DNA of 64,000 nt from Aeromonas bestiarum. GTDB taxonomy: Bacteria; Pseudomonadota; Gammaproteobacteria; Enterobacterales; Aeromonadaceae. Numbering within the stretch: position 1 is the first letter of the stretch; each line of letters begins with the position of its first letter. Location: the NCBI RefSeq assembly GCF_000819745.1, contig NZ_CDDA01000015.1, positions 485,653 through 549,652 of the forward strand, written 5' to 3'. Positions 28,028 to 36,943 of this stretch are shown piece after piece. Below the pieces are notes generated by a model. That model was not told where the DNA came from. It saw nothing but the letters and a program-made list of their open reading frames with translations, and did not search any database. The translations under genes and the position numbers were made by a program.

Positions 28028-28912
28028 CGTTTGTGGCTGGGAGCGGGCAAGCAGGGTCAGCAGCAGGGCCGTGGTACGGCGCGAGTAGATGAGGGAGAGG
28101 TGGCCAAGGGCGGCGAGCTCAATATCTTCCATTCCCTCCATCCGCTGACGGGACTGGGGCAACACAAAGTTGTCATGACTGGTGCGCACCGAAATCCCGG
28201 GCACGCACAGCGGCACGGCGGCGAAGCGTTGCAGCCAGCCTGAGCCCGGCTCCATCTCCCGCGCGTTCTCTCCCAGGCCAAGGGCTGCCAGCTGGCTGCC
28301 TTGATGAGGGGTCGCCAGGGTGATGAGTTGCGCAACCTTGCCACCACCGGCCAGGGCCAGGTAGTCACGGCACACCAGCCCGCCCATGCTGTGGCCAATC
28401 AGCACCAGCTGAGCGGCGCCGGTGGCGGCCAGCACCTCGTCGATGCGCCTTACCAGCAGGGGGACCATGTCATCGAGATGACCGAAGGGAGGAGTCAGAG
28501 TCACGGTGGCAACCACGTGGCCGGCAGCTTCCAGCCGGGCGCGCTGCAGCCGCCAGATCCCGCGACTGCAGCCGTAACCGTGTACCAGCAGCAGGGGCAA
28601 GGGAGAAGGGGTGAGCCTGTCCGGCGCCATCAGCAGCCGCTCAAACGGCAGCAGCCAGGTGAAGGTGAGCAGGTAGGCGAACATCTCCCGGATCACCATG
28701 TGCAGCCAGGCACGCAGACCGATGGCGGGGACAGGGTAGAAGCGGGAGAATCCCCAGGTCAGCAATACCACCAGACAGCGCAGCCCCAGCAGCGCCAGCA
28801 CCACAAACAGCAGGGAGAGCAGGGGAGAGAGACCAATGACCAGATGAGCGATGCCCCCGAGGAGCGTCACTTCAACCAGCAGCAGTATGAGCAGTTGTCT
28901 TGTGATCGTCAT
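28016..28912 (-). CDS. membrane-anchored alpha/beta hydrolase (triacylglycerol lipase-like)
   Basis: 298 residues. The N-terminal third carries about three hydrophobic segments (QLLILLLVEVTLLGGIAHLVIGLSPLLSLLFVVLALLGL), then an alpha/beta hydrolase domain: oxyanion PLLLVHGYGCSRGIW, nucleophile Ser in GHSMGG, and TLATPHQGS, typical of lipase families with esterase activity towards acylglycerols. I choose the ATG at 28912; a TTG at 28948 is an alternative. Its placement next to the storage-lipid genes fits lipid turnover; substrate unproven. Confidence 0.85.
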   Translation of the reverse strand: MTITRQLLILLLVEVTLLGGIAHLVIGLSPLLSLLFVVLALLGLRCLVVLLTWGFSRFYPVPAIGLRAWLHMVIREMFAYLLTFTWLLPFERLLMAPDRLTPSPLPLLLVHGYGCSRGIWRLQRARLEAAGHVVATVTLTPPFGHLDDMVPLLVRRIDEVLAATGAAQLVLIGHSMGGLVCRDYLALAGGGKVAQLITLATPHQGSQLAALGLGENAREMEPGSGWLQRFAAVPLCVPGISVRTSHDNFVLPQSRQRMEGMEDIELAALGHLSLIYSRRTTALLLTLLARSQPQTKRA

Positions 28913-29025
28913 GAGCCCATCATCCGACTTGCGTAAAGCGGATGTCAAATGACCCTTTCATCAATGTGATAACGGCCGCGTAATCGGCACGCCCACCATG
29001 ATAAAAGCCCGTTGGACAGGGTTAT

Positions 29026-29054
29026 TTGCAATACTGTATATCCGTACATATACT
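29026..29054 (+). promoter_or_regulatory. yebG promoter with LexA box
   Basis: TTGCAA (29026-29031), 17 bases, TATACT (29049-29054). The spacer carries CTGT-ATATCCGT-ACAT (29034-29049), one base off the CTGT-N8-ACAG LexA consensus. An operator across the promoter core fits SOS repression. Confidence 0.8.
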
Positions 29055-29084
29055 TGTGGTCACTATCATGAGGAGGACGCCACT

Positions 29085-29405
29085 ATGGCCGTTGAGATCA
29101 AATATGTTGTCGTGCGTGGGGGAGTGGAGAAGATGACCTTTGCCAGCAAGAAAGAGGCGGATGCCTATGACAAGCTGCTGGATACCGCCGATGAGTTGAT
29201 GACCCTGCTGGCGGGGGCACCTGTCGCCCTCGAACCCGAACAGCAGGAGAGCCTGGCCTTCTACCTGGCCGAACAGCGTGATGTACTGCAAAACGTGCTG
29301 CGCGGTGGCAAGGGGCAGGGGAGTCCCAAAGAGGAGCCCCAAAAGACGGCAGAGAAGAGCGATGCCGACAAGCCCAAGGGGAAATCCCTCAAGAGCGTGG
29401 CCTGA
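29085..29405 (+). CDS. yebG: DNA damage-inducible protein YebG
   Basis: 106-residue SOS-regulated protein of unknown mechanism. The N-terminal MAVEIKYVVVRGGVEKMTFASKKEADAYDKLLDTADEL is nearly identical in pattern to E. coli YebG; the C-terminal part is polar and Lys-rich, longer than in E. coli (96). The ATG has AGGAGGA 7 bases upstream, and the LexA box overlaps its promoter. Confidence 0.95.
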   Translation: MAVEIKYVVVRGGVEKMTFASKKEADAYDKLLDTADELMTLLAGAPVALEPEQQESLAFYLAEQRDVLQNVLRGGKGQGSPKEEPQKTAEKSDADKPKGKSLKSVA

Positions 29406-29416
29406 GGGACGGGGGA

Positions 29417-29450
29417 GAGGCGCCAGTTGACATTATCCTCATGGCGCCTC
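29417..29450. terminator. possible terminator hairpin after yebG
   Basis: GAGGCGCCA (29417-29425) and TGGCGCCTC (29442-29450) with an 16-base loop and no T run. The 225 bases after it, up to the next gene, are AT-rich and hold no recognised gene. Confidence 0.4.
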
Positions 29451-29675
29451 CACCAACCATTCACATATTAAGCATTAAAAATCATTTTTACGGCTATTTG
29501 TCCCGAGAATTTTCCAACCATCGTGCATATCCATTGAATAATGCCAGCATGTTGTGCACACCGATTACAACGGATGATTCAATCTCACACACGCCCGGAT
29601 TGTCAGTCACACAGTGATGCCGATAACCCCATTTATCGGCATCAGCTTTTGAGCGGGGTAGCAGGCCTCCATTCC

Positions 29676-30974
29676 ATGAACCAAGCAAGCACCATCATGA
29701 CCTCTATGTTACTTCCGCCCGCCATGCCGCTGTTTGATGGCCTGGCTCACCTGGAGGCGGGCAACCCTCAGGTCAATCAGTATCTGGCCAACCTCAGCCT
29801 GAACGACGTGCCCGATGCGGGCCTAGTCTACGAACTGGCGGTCGACTGGCTGCTGGAACAGCGCCACAACGAGAACAACTACAAGACCTACCGCAGCGAG
29901 TTGACGACATTTCTGCACTGGTGTTTCAGCGAGCTGGCCATCAGCCCGAAAGATCTGACCCGGCGCATCATGATGCGCTACCTCGACTACTGCCAGGCGC
30001 CGCCAGAGCCGCTGATTGCCTACCGCAACGTGGCACAGTTCATCCTCGACAAGGAGTGGGGAGAGCGGCTGCCCAATCCCTTGTGGCGACCCTTTCTCGG
30101 CAAACGGGAACTGGGCCGCGAGCTGCCATACCGTCTGAGCGAGCAGGCAATGAAGACCAAGCTCGCCATTCTGTCAGCCTTCTTCCAGTTTCTGATCCAG
30201 GAAGAGTACATGGACAGAAATCCCGCTCTGCTGCTGCAGCGAGTCAAGCGACCGGTCCAGCAGGAGCCCGATGATCAGGGCCAGGCCTTCAGCGAGTTGC
30301 AATGGTCCTACGTGATGCAGGCCGCCGACCGGCTGGCAATCGAATCACAAGATCAGCACGAGCGCAGCCGCTTCCTGATAAGCCTGATGTACGCCTGTTA
30401 TCTGCGCATCTCAGAGGTAGCAGCCAGACCCGGGTTCACGCCCGTCATGGGTCAGTTTCGCCGCGATGGCAAAACCGGCGTCTGGGGGTATTACATTCCA
30501 CGTAGCAAAGGTGGCAAGCGGCGCACAGTGGCGGTATCCCATGCCTTGCTGGAGGCCCTCGAACGCTATCGGATCTTCCTGGGGTTGTCGCCATTGCCAG
30601 CCCCCAATGAGCAGACACCGCTCTTTGTACGCCACAAGGCTGCCGCACACGGCCGGGAACAAGGCGAACTCAATGCCAATCTCGGGATCCGCCAACTGCG
30701 TGAACTGGTCATGACGGTCATCCAGACCGCAGCGAACCTGGCTGAGCAAGACGGCTTTACTCAGGACGCCGCCGAGATGCGCAACCTGACACCGCATTCC
30801 ATTCGCCACACCGGCATTACTCACGACATCAATCTCAACGGGCGGCCGCTATCCCATGTGCAGGCCGATGCGGGCCATGACAGCATAGACACCACCTCAA
30901 AGTATCTGCACACAGGCAACAGCGAACGCCATGAAAGTGCCAACCACAAACCGCTGGATCGGTTACACGAATGA
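29676..30974 (+). CDS. tyrosine recombinase (host-like composition)
   Basis: 432-residue site-specific recombinase with the complete catalytic set: Arg in YACYLRISEVAARP, Lys in SKGGKRRTV, HxxR in HSIRHTGITHDI, then GHDSIDTTSKYLH with the second His and the nucleophile Tyr. An N-terminal SAM-like core-binding domain spans roughly residues 20-150. GC-rich, unlike the three recombinase genes that follow, so it is probably an older resident. Start uncertain: ATG at 29676 or 29697, neither with a strong ribosome site. Confidence 0.87.
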   Translation: MNQASTIMTSMLLPPAMPLFDGLAHLEAGNPQVNQYLANLSLNDVPDAGLVYELAVDWLLEQRHNENNYKTYRSELTTFLHWCFSELAISPKDLTRRIMMRYLDYCQAPPEPLIAYRNVAQFILDKEWGERLPNPLWRPFLGKRELGRELPYRLSEQAMKTKLAILSAFFQFLIQEEYMDRNPALLLQRVKRPVQQEPDDQGQAFSELQWSYVMQAADRLAIESQDQHERSRFLISLMYACYLRISEVAARPGFTPVMGQFRRDGKTGVWGYYIPRSKGGKRRTVAVSHALLEALERYRIFLGLSPLPAPNEQTPLFVRHKAAAHGREQGELNANLGIRQLRELVMTVIQTAANLAEQDGFTQDAAEMRNLTPHSIRHTGITHDINLNGRPLSHVQADAGHDSIDTTSKYLHTGNSERHESANHKPLDRLHE

Positions 30975-31097
30975 ACGGGCAATGAGTGAGAGATAACAAT
31001 CAAGATGACATGCTCAATGGCCAACCCAATAGCGAGAATCTCCGACCTGATAAACCCGGACCTGGCACCTCGCTCAGCCCAACAAACCAAAACCGCG

Positions 31098-31142
31098 CAT
31101 AATGTATATTATGTTAAATATACTGAACTTAAGATAAGTTCA
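31098..31142. repeat. two AT-rich inverted repeats at the left edge of the AT-rich module
   Basis: CATAAT-GTAT-ATTATG (31098-31113) and TGAACTTA-AGA-TAAGTTCA (31124-31142) lie between the GC-rich recombinase and the first AT-rich one. Composition changes here. They could be recombinase-binding arms at the element end or the promoter/operator of the module. No matching direct repeat was proven at the right edge; only a 7-base ACTTAAG is shared (31127-31133 and 46070-46076). Confidence 0.45.
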
Positions 31143-31220
31143 TGAGTTGGATCAGATCAATCACTTAGCTACATCCTAGAGCACTTGCAGATTTTGAGTT
31201 TTGCTACTTAACTTAACTTC

Positions 31221-32726
31221 ATGAAAAGCGACTTTGGATCTGAGCAACTGATGACATACACCAACTACCACATCAGGCGTGATCGGCAACATGTCACAGT
31301 GCTGGTCGATGATGTAACAACTCTGCCTGTGTTGTTTGGAACGATCTACCTGCTCAATCAGTTGTCTAAGACGAGATTTAGTACGCAGAGAAATGACCTG
31401 ATCTCGCTCCGATTTTTCTACAGCTTTTGGTTGAAAACTCATGGAGAAACATTTGACCATTTTTTTTATAGATCGAGTTTTGATATCGCATCTTGCATCC
31501 CTGAGCTAGATAACCTATTTCACTATCTACTCAGCAAACAATATCTCACAAAAGAGAATGAACCGCCTACTGATAGCACAGTAAGCAATACTGTTAGTCA
31601 AGTTAATAAATCAACTTGCTGTACACATATTAAAAATGTGGCTCGTTTTCTGAATTATCTCAATCAGCGGTACATGTGTGTAAAATATCAAAGCATGTCT
31701 CTAGCTGAGGCCAACACAAACTACAGCAGTAATGATCTGCGACTCAAAAGCAAGGTAAAGGAATTTAATCGACTCGGACCTGCAAAGCATACACCGGCAA
31801 CTCGCTACAAGAGCATTACGTACCAACAGCATCTAGAGCTTAACGACATGCTATTACCCTCCTCCCCCGCTGTCGTTGATCCAGATACTGGAGAGATGTT
31901 TGAAAAAGTGATCAACCCGATTAATCCATTTCAAACTGAATGCTTACAATATCGCAACTTCCTTATACATCGACTTATGTTCCAGTATGGGCTTCGTGTA
32001 GGGGAAGTTTTGTTGCTGACAGTCGATTCATTTGGTGTATCTCAGCCAGATAGCCATGGCAATGTTGAGTATCTATTGATGGTGCAAAATATTCCTGATG
32101 GAATTGATGATCCAAGGAGGAAACCGTTAACTCTAAAAACCCCAAGTTCTTGTCGTACAATCAAGTTAGAGGTTAATGATTTCCATTACCTGGAAATTTA
32201 TAAAGAGCAACACAGAAATCCATATTCTAAAAATTTAAATCATGACTTTATGTTTACGGCAAGCCGAGGCACTTTCCAGCCATTAGGGTACGCTGCTATT
32301 AGAAAGGTTTATCGTTGCATCGATACTGCTTATATAAAATCACATCCATCCTTTCGAAATAACAACCCATTCACTGACATGGTGGAGCTAACTCCACATG
32401 TGGGTCGCCACACCTGGGCTTATTTTACATTGGAGTATATTTATAAAGAATTACTAGATGAACAATTGCAACTTTCTCGCGACTTTGGCCTTGACGGTCG
32501 CATAAAAGGGCTGTTAGACGCTGCTGCTGAGCAGTTGCGATTGTTGGGGGGGTGGGAAATCGGCAGTCGCATGCCTTATAAATATGCACGACGTTTTGTA
32601 GAAAAACTTGCCAATGACAGCAACATCAGGCGCATACAACAGGAGAAAGGTATTGCAGGAATAAATGTAGTGGCCCCCTTCCCTATCCCATTATTAGACA
32701 ATGGAGATTTCGATGAATTCAGCTAA
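31221..32726 (+). CDS. tyrosine recombinase 1 of the AT-rich module
   Basis: 501 residues, AT-rich. Catalytic residues are present: Arg in FQYGLRVGEVLLLTV, HVGRH in ELTPHVGRHTWAYF, Trp in LLGGWEIGS in place of the second His, and Tyr in MPYKYARRFV. The N-terminal half resembles a core-binding domain but is not otherwise recognised. The next gene begins inside its last codons (14-base overlap), so the two are translated in concert. Size and order suggest the first member of a recombinase trio, comparable to RIT, Tn554-type or gamma-mobile-trio modules; the exact family is not settled by reading alone. Confidence 0.82.
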   Translation: MKSDFGSEQLMTYTNYHIRRDRQHVTVLVDDVTTLPVLFGTIYLLNQLSKTRFSTQRNDLISLRFFYSFWLKTHGETFDHFFYRSSFDIASCIPELDNLFHYLLSKQYLTKENEPPTDSTVSNTVSQVNKSTCCTHIKNVARFLNYLNQRYMCVKYQSMSLAEANTNYSSNDLRLKSKVKEFNRLGPAKHTPATRYKSITYQQHLELNDMLLPSSPAVVDPDTGEMFEKVINPINPFQTECLQYRNFLIHRLMFQYGLRVGEVLLLTVDSFGVSQPDSHGNVEYLLMVQNIPDGIDDPRRKPLTLKTPSSCRTIKLEVNDFHYLEIYKEQHRNPYSKNLNHDFMFTASRGTFQPLGYAAIRKVYRCIDTAYIKSHPSFRNNNPFTDMVELTPHVGRHTWAYFTLEYIYKELLDEQLQLSRDFGLDGRIKGLLDAAAEQLRLLGGWEIGSRMPYKYARRFVEKLANDSNIRRIQQEKGIAGINVVAPFPIPLLDNGDFDEFS

Positions 32727-34323
32727 TCCGCAAGAAATTCAACATTCGCCTGATAGTCAACTGAATGCCGCACAGGTTAGATGGTTGAACGAGCAAGTTA
32801 TTCCATGTCCATTATATTTGAAATCAGCCACAGAGTTTGATGACACCTATCTAGATACGAGTACGGATGTGTGGAAGTTTAGACATTCGGGACGAAATTG
32901 CTCCATTGATTTTGAAAACGGAAAAAATTTTTGCACATTATCTGAAGAAATATCAAAATTAATTAAGTTTGCATGCGTAGTGTATACATCTGAAAACAAT
33001 GCAAGGATGATATATGATTTTGCTTGTGACATTGCAAAATCCATAAATAGACTTAATAGCCTAAATCATGAAACATTTATTGCACTACTACACAAGCAAT
33101 ACATAAGCAAAACCACACACCATCGATTTTATTCAACACTTTATGTACTTCGGAAACTGGATGTTTTAGGTTTTTTTGAAAGCACAAATCATAATGAGGA
33201 CCTTGAGGATAAATTATTACTAGTTCCTCGCCCTGCTACTGATAAGTGGTCTATTTATTCTGAAATCGATAATGTGCTGCCAGATGCCATGGTTTCGATG
33301 ATTCATAATGGCCTACAACTTTGGTCTGCCAAGCTGACCCCTCGATTATCAACGGAAGAAGCGAAGCAACGTCATATAGAAAATATTTCTTCACTAGTCT
33401 CCATCGAAGAACTTCGCGATTGCGTAATTCTCGGACTTATATTGACAACTGGAGCTCGCCCAGTGCAGTTAGCTAGAACGGCTGTCGGAGACATAGCTGT
33501 TGATACTGAGGGGGACAATCTAATCAGGTATTCATATGCTATTCCCTACGCCAAGCAGAGCAAAAGCCATCCCCAAAGAGTTATAGTAGCAATACCTGAA
33601 GAACTCGGAAAATTAGTTAAGTTATACAAGCGAATTTCAGGGCTGAATGATGGAGACCCACTATTACCTCAATGCGGAAATGCTGTTGTTATGATCAATG
33701 ATGCGATAAAACGTCAATTGTTACGTTTCTCCCCACTGGAGATGCAGGCTGCAGTAGCTAAACGTCAGGCTGTTGCACCACACTACACAGCAACTCAATT
33801 CCGTCACCATGTGGGACACTCATTAGCTATGGCCGGGGTCAGTGCTGAAGAAATCGCCTACGTCCTAGGCCACTCCAGTATGGTTGTGGCGAATCGCTAT
33901 ATCGCAGCAACACCAGATCTCGCTAGCATCCGTGAACAGGCGCTGTGCCGAAACCCAGCCTTTAAAAGCATGATTACATTGATGCTGACAGGTAACTTGA
34001 TCCATAGCAATAGATGGCATGGTCGTAAGGTCGCAGGCTCTGTGAGTGATATGACTCACTACCACATCGGTGGTTGTGGCTATGAGGAAGGTTTGTGTCC
34101 GTTTGCACAAGTTCGTTGTTGCTACGGTTGCTTGTATTTTCATCCATTCATAGATGGTCACCATCAGCATGTTCTTGCGGCCTTTGAAAATGAAATAATT
34201 TCTCTCATTAAGTTAGCTGACGATACGTTGATCCAACATCACCCTCTCCTGCCGGAACTAGGTCGTCGTAAGCAACATGTTCAGGCTGTTATGACTCGTA
34301 TTTCATATATCAATAACGTGTAG
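32713..34323 (+). CDS. tyrosine recombinase 2 of the AT-rich module
   Basis: 536 residues. Catalytic Arg in LTTGARPVQLARTAV, Lys in AKQSKSHPQ, the box TATQFRHHVGHSLAMAG with Arg-His (first His replaced), then LGHSSMVVANRYIA with His and Tyr. A cysteine/histidine-rich C-terminus (HYHIGGCGYEEGLCPFAQVRCCYGCLYFHPF) looks like a zinc-binding module, as in some Tn554 TnpB-like proteins. ATG at 32713 has GGAG upstream and overlaps gene 1; an ATG at 32701 is possible. Ten bases separate it from recombinase 3. Confidence 0.82.
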   Translation: MNSANPQEIQHSPDSQLNAAQVRWLNEQVIPCPLYLKSATEFDDTYLDTSTDVWKFRHSGRNCSIDFENGKNFCTLSEEISKLIKFACVVYTSENNARMIYDFACDIAKSINRLNSLNHETFIALLHKQYISKTTHHRFYSTLYVLRKLDVLGFFESTNHNEDLEDKLLLVPRPATDKWSIYSEIDNVLPDAMVSMIHNGLQLWSAKLTPRLSTEEAKQRHIENISSLVSIEELRDCVILGLILTTGARPVQLARTAVGDIAVDTEGDNLIRYSYAIPYAKQSKSHPQRVIVAIPEELGKLVKLYKRISGLNDGDPLLPQCGNAVVMINDAIKRQLLRFSPLEMQAAVAKRQAVAPHYTATQFRHHVGHSLAMAGVSAEEIAYVLGHSSMVVANRYIAATPDLASIREQALCRNPAFKSMITLMLTGNLIHSNRWHGRKVAGSVSDMTHYHIGGCGYEEGLCPFAQVRCCYGCLYFHPFIDGHHQHVLAAFENEIISLIKLADDTLIQHHPLLPELGRRKQHVQAVMTRISYINNV

Positions 34324-34332
34324 GATAGTGTC

Positions 34333-36873
34333 ATGCGTGAACAAATGGAGAATTTGAAGCAGTTTGTGGCAACGTACCAAGCTGTATTTGATGCGCGTCT
34401 TGCTGAATATGCGGCAACTGATTTGATGTCCTGGAATGACACATCTTGGATTGCTGGTGAAAAGGGCGTTGCATGGTTTCGGCAATCACAGCGAGCTGTG
34501 TTAATTTTTTCTCATACAGAAATGCAAGGGATTGAACGCATTTATATTGACGATAGCTATGCCCAGTTTATGAAAGCCATCATAATTTTAGATACTTTTC
34601 GTAGGAGCAGACCACCTAGTGTTGCAACCACGAGAAAAATATTGAACATTCTTCGCCGCTGGTATTATGAGATGGTGAAGTTGACAGGGCAAAGGCATCC
34701 GATGTATTTAAACTCTGACATTATTCACGGTGCAATGAGACGGCATAGCGAGAACTCAACTAGTAGTAGCAATGTCAGCGATTATTGTGATATTGCCGTT
34801 TCCTTAGCCAGGATGATTCGCCCCTTTAACTTAACACTCTCTAATATTGAATGTCAAAATCAGTTCCCCAATAGAAACCACACCAATAATACAAAAAAAC
34901 GAAAAGCGGCTGACAGTAACCCAGACGATACGGATGATAATAAGCTGATTTCTATTCGTGCTTTCATCAGTATCATTGAGTTACTGTACCTAGCTAAATC
35001 AAATGGTGAAAAGATTTTTTATAATTGCATACTGCTACTCATCATTACTGGCTGGCGATTTCAAGAGTTACAATCGATTAGAATCGATGCATTAATAAAA
35101 CGGCCACTCAAAGGAGATAAACTCTTATATGCCCAAAAACATGAACTACCTGAATATAACTTAGGTATTAAATATCTTGGTGCAAAAAAATCGGGGTGGA
35201 GAACTTTTTGGGCAGCGCCTAGTACAATTAAGCTAATTGAGTCAATATTTGATGTTGTAATGGAATTGACTGCTGAAAGTAGACAGAGATTAACTCAATA
35301 TCGGAATTCTGGATTTACGGATTTCCTCCCCCCATCAATAAGAGCGTTGCCACATGATTTAATTGAGGTATCAGAGCTTAATGGTCTTGTTTTTTCTGGC
35401 TCCGGTGGTACTCGAGGAAATGCCGGCTTGCGGAAGAGCATGGTAAATGCTTTTTTGCAAAAAGGTGTCGACATTAAGCCAATAACAAAATCCAATCCAG
35501 TTACAAGTAGAGAAAAACTATTTTTATTCACAAAGAAACAGATTAACGATTTTGTTGAGCTTAAATATGCGCAATCAAAGAGCTTTCATGATGGTTACAA
35601 ATGTTCGCTGGTCATAAGAGATAATGGGGTTGAGCAAAAGATTAATTATGAAGATCTGTTGTTTATTGCGCCTACAAGTGCATTTGGAATGGATCATACG
35701 CTTGTTACCCTTACCAATCCAGAACCACTTACTCATGATGTATTGCAAAGCTTACTCGGTGGTAATAAACAAAGAATATCAGTTTTTGACAAACTACATC
35801 TAACAGAGGATAACGGAGAGAGAATAGAATTAAACCCCCACATCCCAAGACATAACATTAATACATTTTTGGCAATTTCAGGACTAACTGACCATTTACA
35901 AGCTATGTTGATGGGCCGAATGGATATAACTCAAAATCAATTTTATCAGCATAGGGCTGAATCTTTCAATTATAAAGCTTCGTCCTTAGCGATTATGGCA
36001 CTTAATAACAACTCAGAGTCTTTCAAATCCCCCACTCGAGAAGATTTCGGTGATGATAGAAATACTTCATATGAAAATTATACTGTGACAGAACAATCAA
36101 TATTACCGGCATTTGCTGAATCCGGCGATCGACGCATCAATGCACTTGCCAAAGCAGCAAAGTCTAAAACTGTTTACTCTGGTGTAGATGCAGCTAAAAA
36201 ATACATGGCTATTCTTGTAGATCCAAATTTAAGTTCTGAAGATAATCTTAAGGTTAATTTGCATACAGTCGGTGAATCGAGGGATGAGGTTACACTCCAT
36301 TTGGAGAAAACTCTTTCATCTAGATTTTTACCTGATTTAAAGCAGGCACATGATAAGCTATTGTCCGTCAAGAAGAATGAGTTAGCCAAAGAACTCATTG
36401 AACGGCATGCTCAGTTACATGCCCTCCCCCTTGGGGCCTGTACACGAGATGTTGCCCGCTGGGGCTGCCCATTTGGCATGAAATGCCAATCTGGAGGTCC
36501 GTGTGGTTACTTCACTCTTACAGGAAGACTGGATGAATATGAAGCTATAAAAATCAAAGTCACCAATAAAAGAGCTGAGGTTTATCAATTAGAGCAACTT
36601 AATGAAAAAGATAATTCTTTCGAATTAGCACTCTCAGAACAACGTGAAGCTTTGTTATTATTGGAAGCATTCCAAGCTAATGTAATTAAATCATTTTCTG
36701 ATAGAAAAATAGTTTCATTAATAGCGCAGGATAAATCAAATCCTCTGGCTTCTATTGTCAATAGAATTGAATCACAAAAACTAGTTGGTAGAACGCCAAA
36801 AACCCTTGCTGATGCATTTTACATTGAGCAGTTAAGAATCGAAAAAAGAAAGCTAACTACGGAAGATGAATAA
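34333..36873 (+). CDS. large tyrosine recombinase 3 of the AT-rich module
   Basis: 846 residues, unusually long for this superfamily. Catalytic Arg in LIITGWRFQELQSIRI, a Lys/Arg strand in GAKKSGWRTFW, then HIPRHNINTFLA (H-x-x-R-H) and MGRMDITQNQFYQHR with the probable Tyr nucleophile. A 180-residue insertion separates the Arg and HxxRH boxes. C-terminal GACTRDVARWGCPFGMKCQSGGPCGYF is a Cys-rich zinc-like motif followed by a long helical tail. Position and size would fit the GmtZ component of gamma-mobile-trio islands, but this is inference without alignment. Confidence 0.78.
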   Translation: MREQMENLKQFVATYQAVFDARLAEYAATDLMSWNDTSWIAGEKGVAWFRQSQRAVLIFSHTEMQGIERIYIDDSYAQFMKAIIILDTFRRSRPPSVATTRKILNILRRWYYEMVKLTGQRHPMYLNSDIIHGAMRRHSENSTSSSNVSDYCDIAVSLARMIRPFNLTLSNIECQNQFPNRNHTNNTKKRKAADSNPDDTDDNKLISIRAFISIIELLYLAKSNGEKIFYNCILLLIITGWRFQELQSIRIDALIKRPLKGDKLLYAQKHELPEYNLGIKYLGAKKSGWRTFWAAPSTIKLIESIFDVVMELTAESRQRLTQYRNSGFTDFLPPSIRALPHDLIEVSELNGLVFSGSGGTRGNAGLRKSMVNAFLQKGVDIKPITKSNPVTSREKLFLFTKKQINDFVELKYAQSKSFHDGYKCSLVIRDNGVEQKINYEDLLFIAPTSAFGMDHTLVTLTNPEPLTHDVLQSLLGGNKQRISVFDKLHLTEDNGERIELNPHIPRHNINTFLAISGLTDHLQAMLMGRMDITQNQFYQHRAESFNYKASSLAIMALNNNSESFKSPTREDFGDDRNTSYENYTVTEQSILPAFAESGDRRINALAKAAKSKTVYSGVDAAKKYMAILVDPNLSSEDNLKVNLHTVGESRDEVTLHLEKTLSSRFLPDLKQAHDKLLSVKKNELAKELIERHAQLHALPLGACTRDVARWGCPFGMKCQSGGPCGYFTLTGRLDEYEAIKIKVTNKRAEVYQLEQLNEKDNSFELALSEQREALLLLEAFQANVIKSFSDRKIVSLIAQDKSNPLASIVNRIESQKLVGRTPKTLADAFYIEQLRIEKRKLTTEDE

Positions 36874-36943
36874 TATCATGCATTGTTAGTTTTGTGGTTA
36901 CTTCAAATAGTTATTTTTTTAGATATTCAGAGAGATTATAAAC

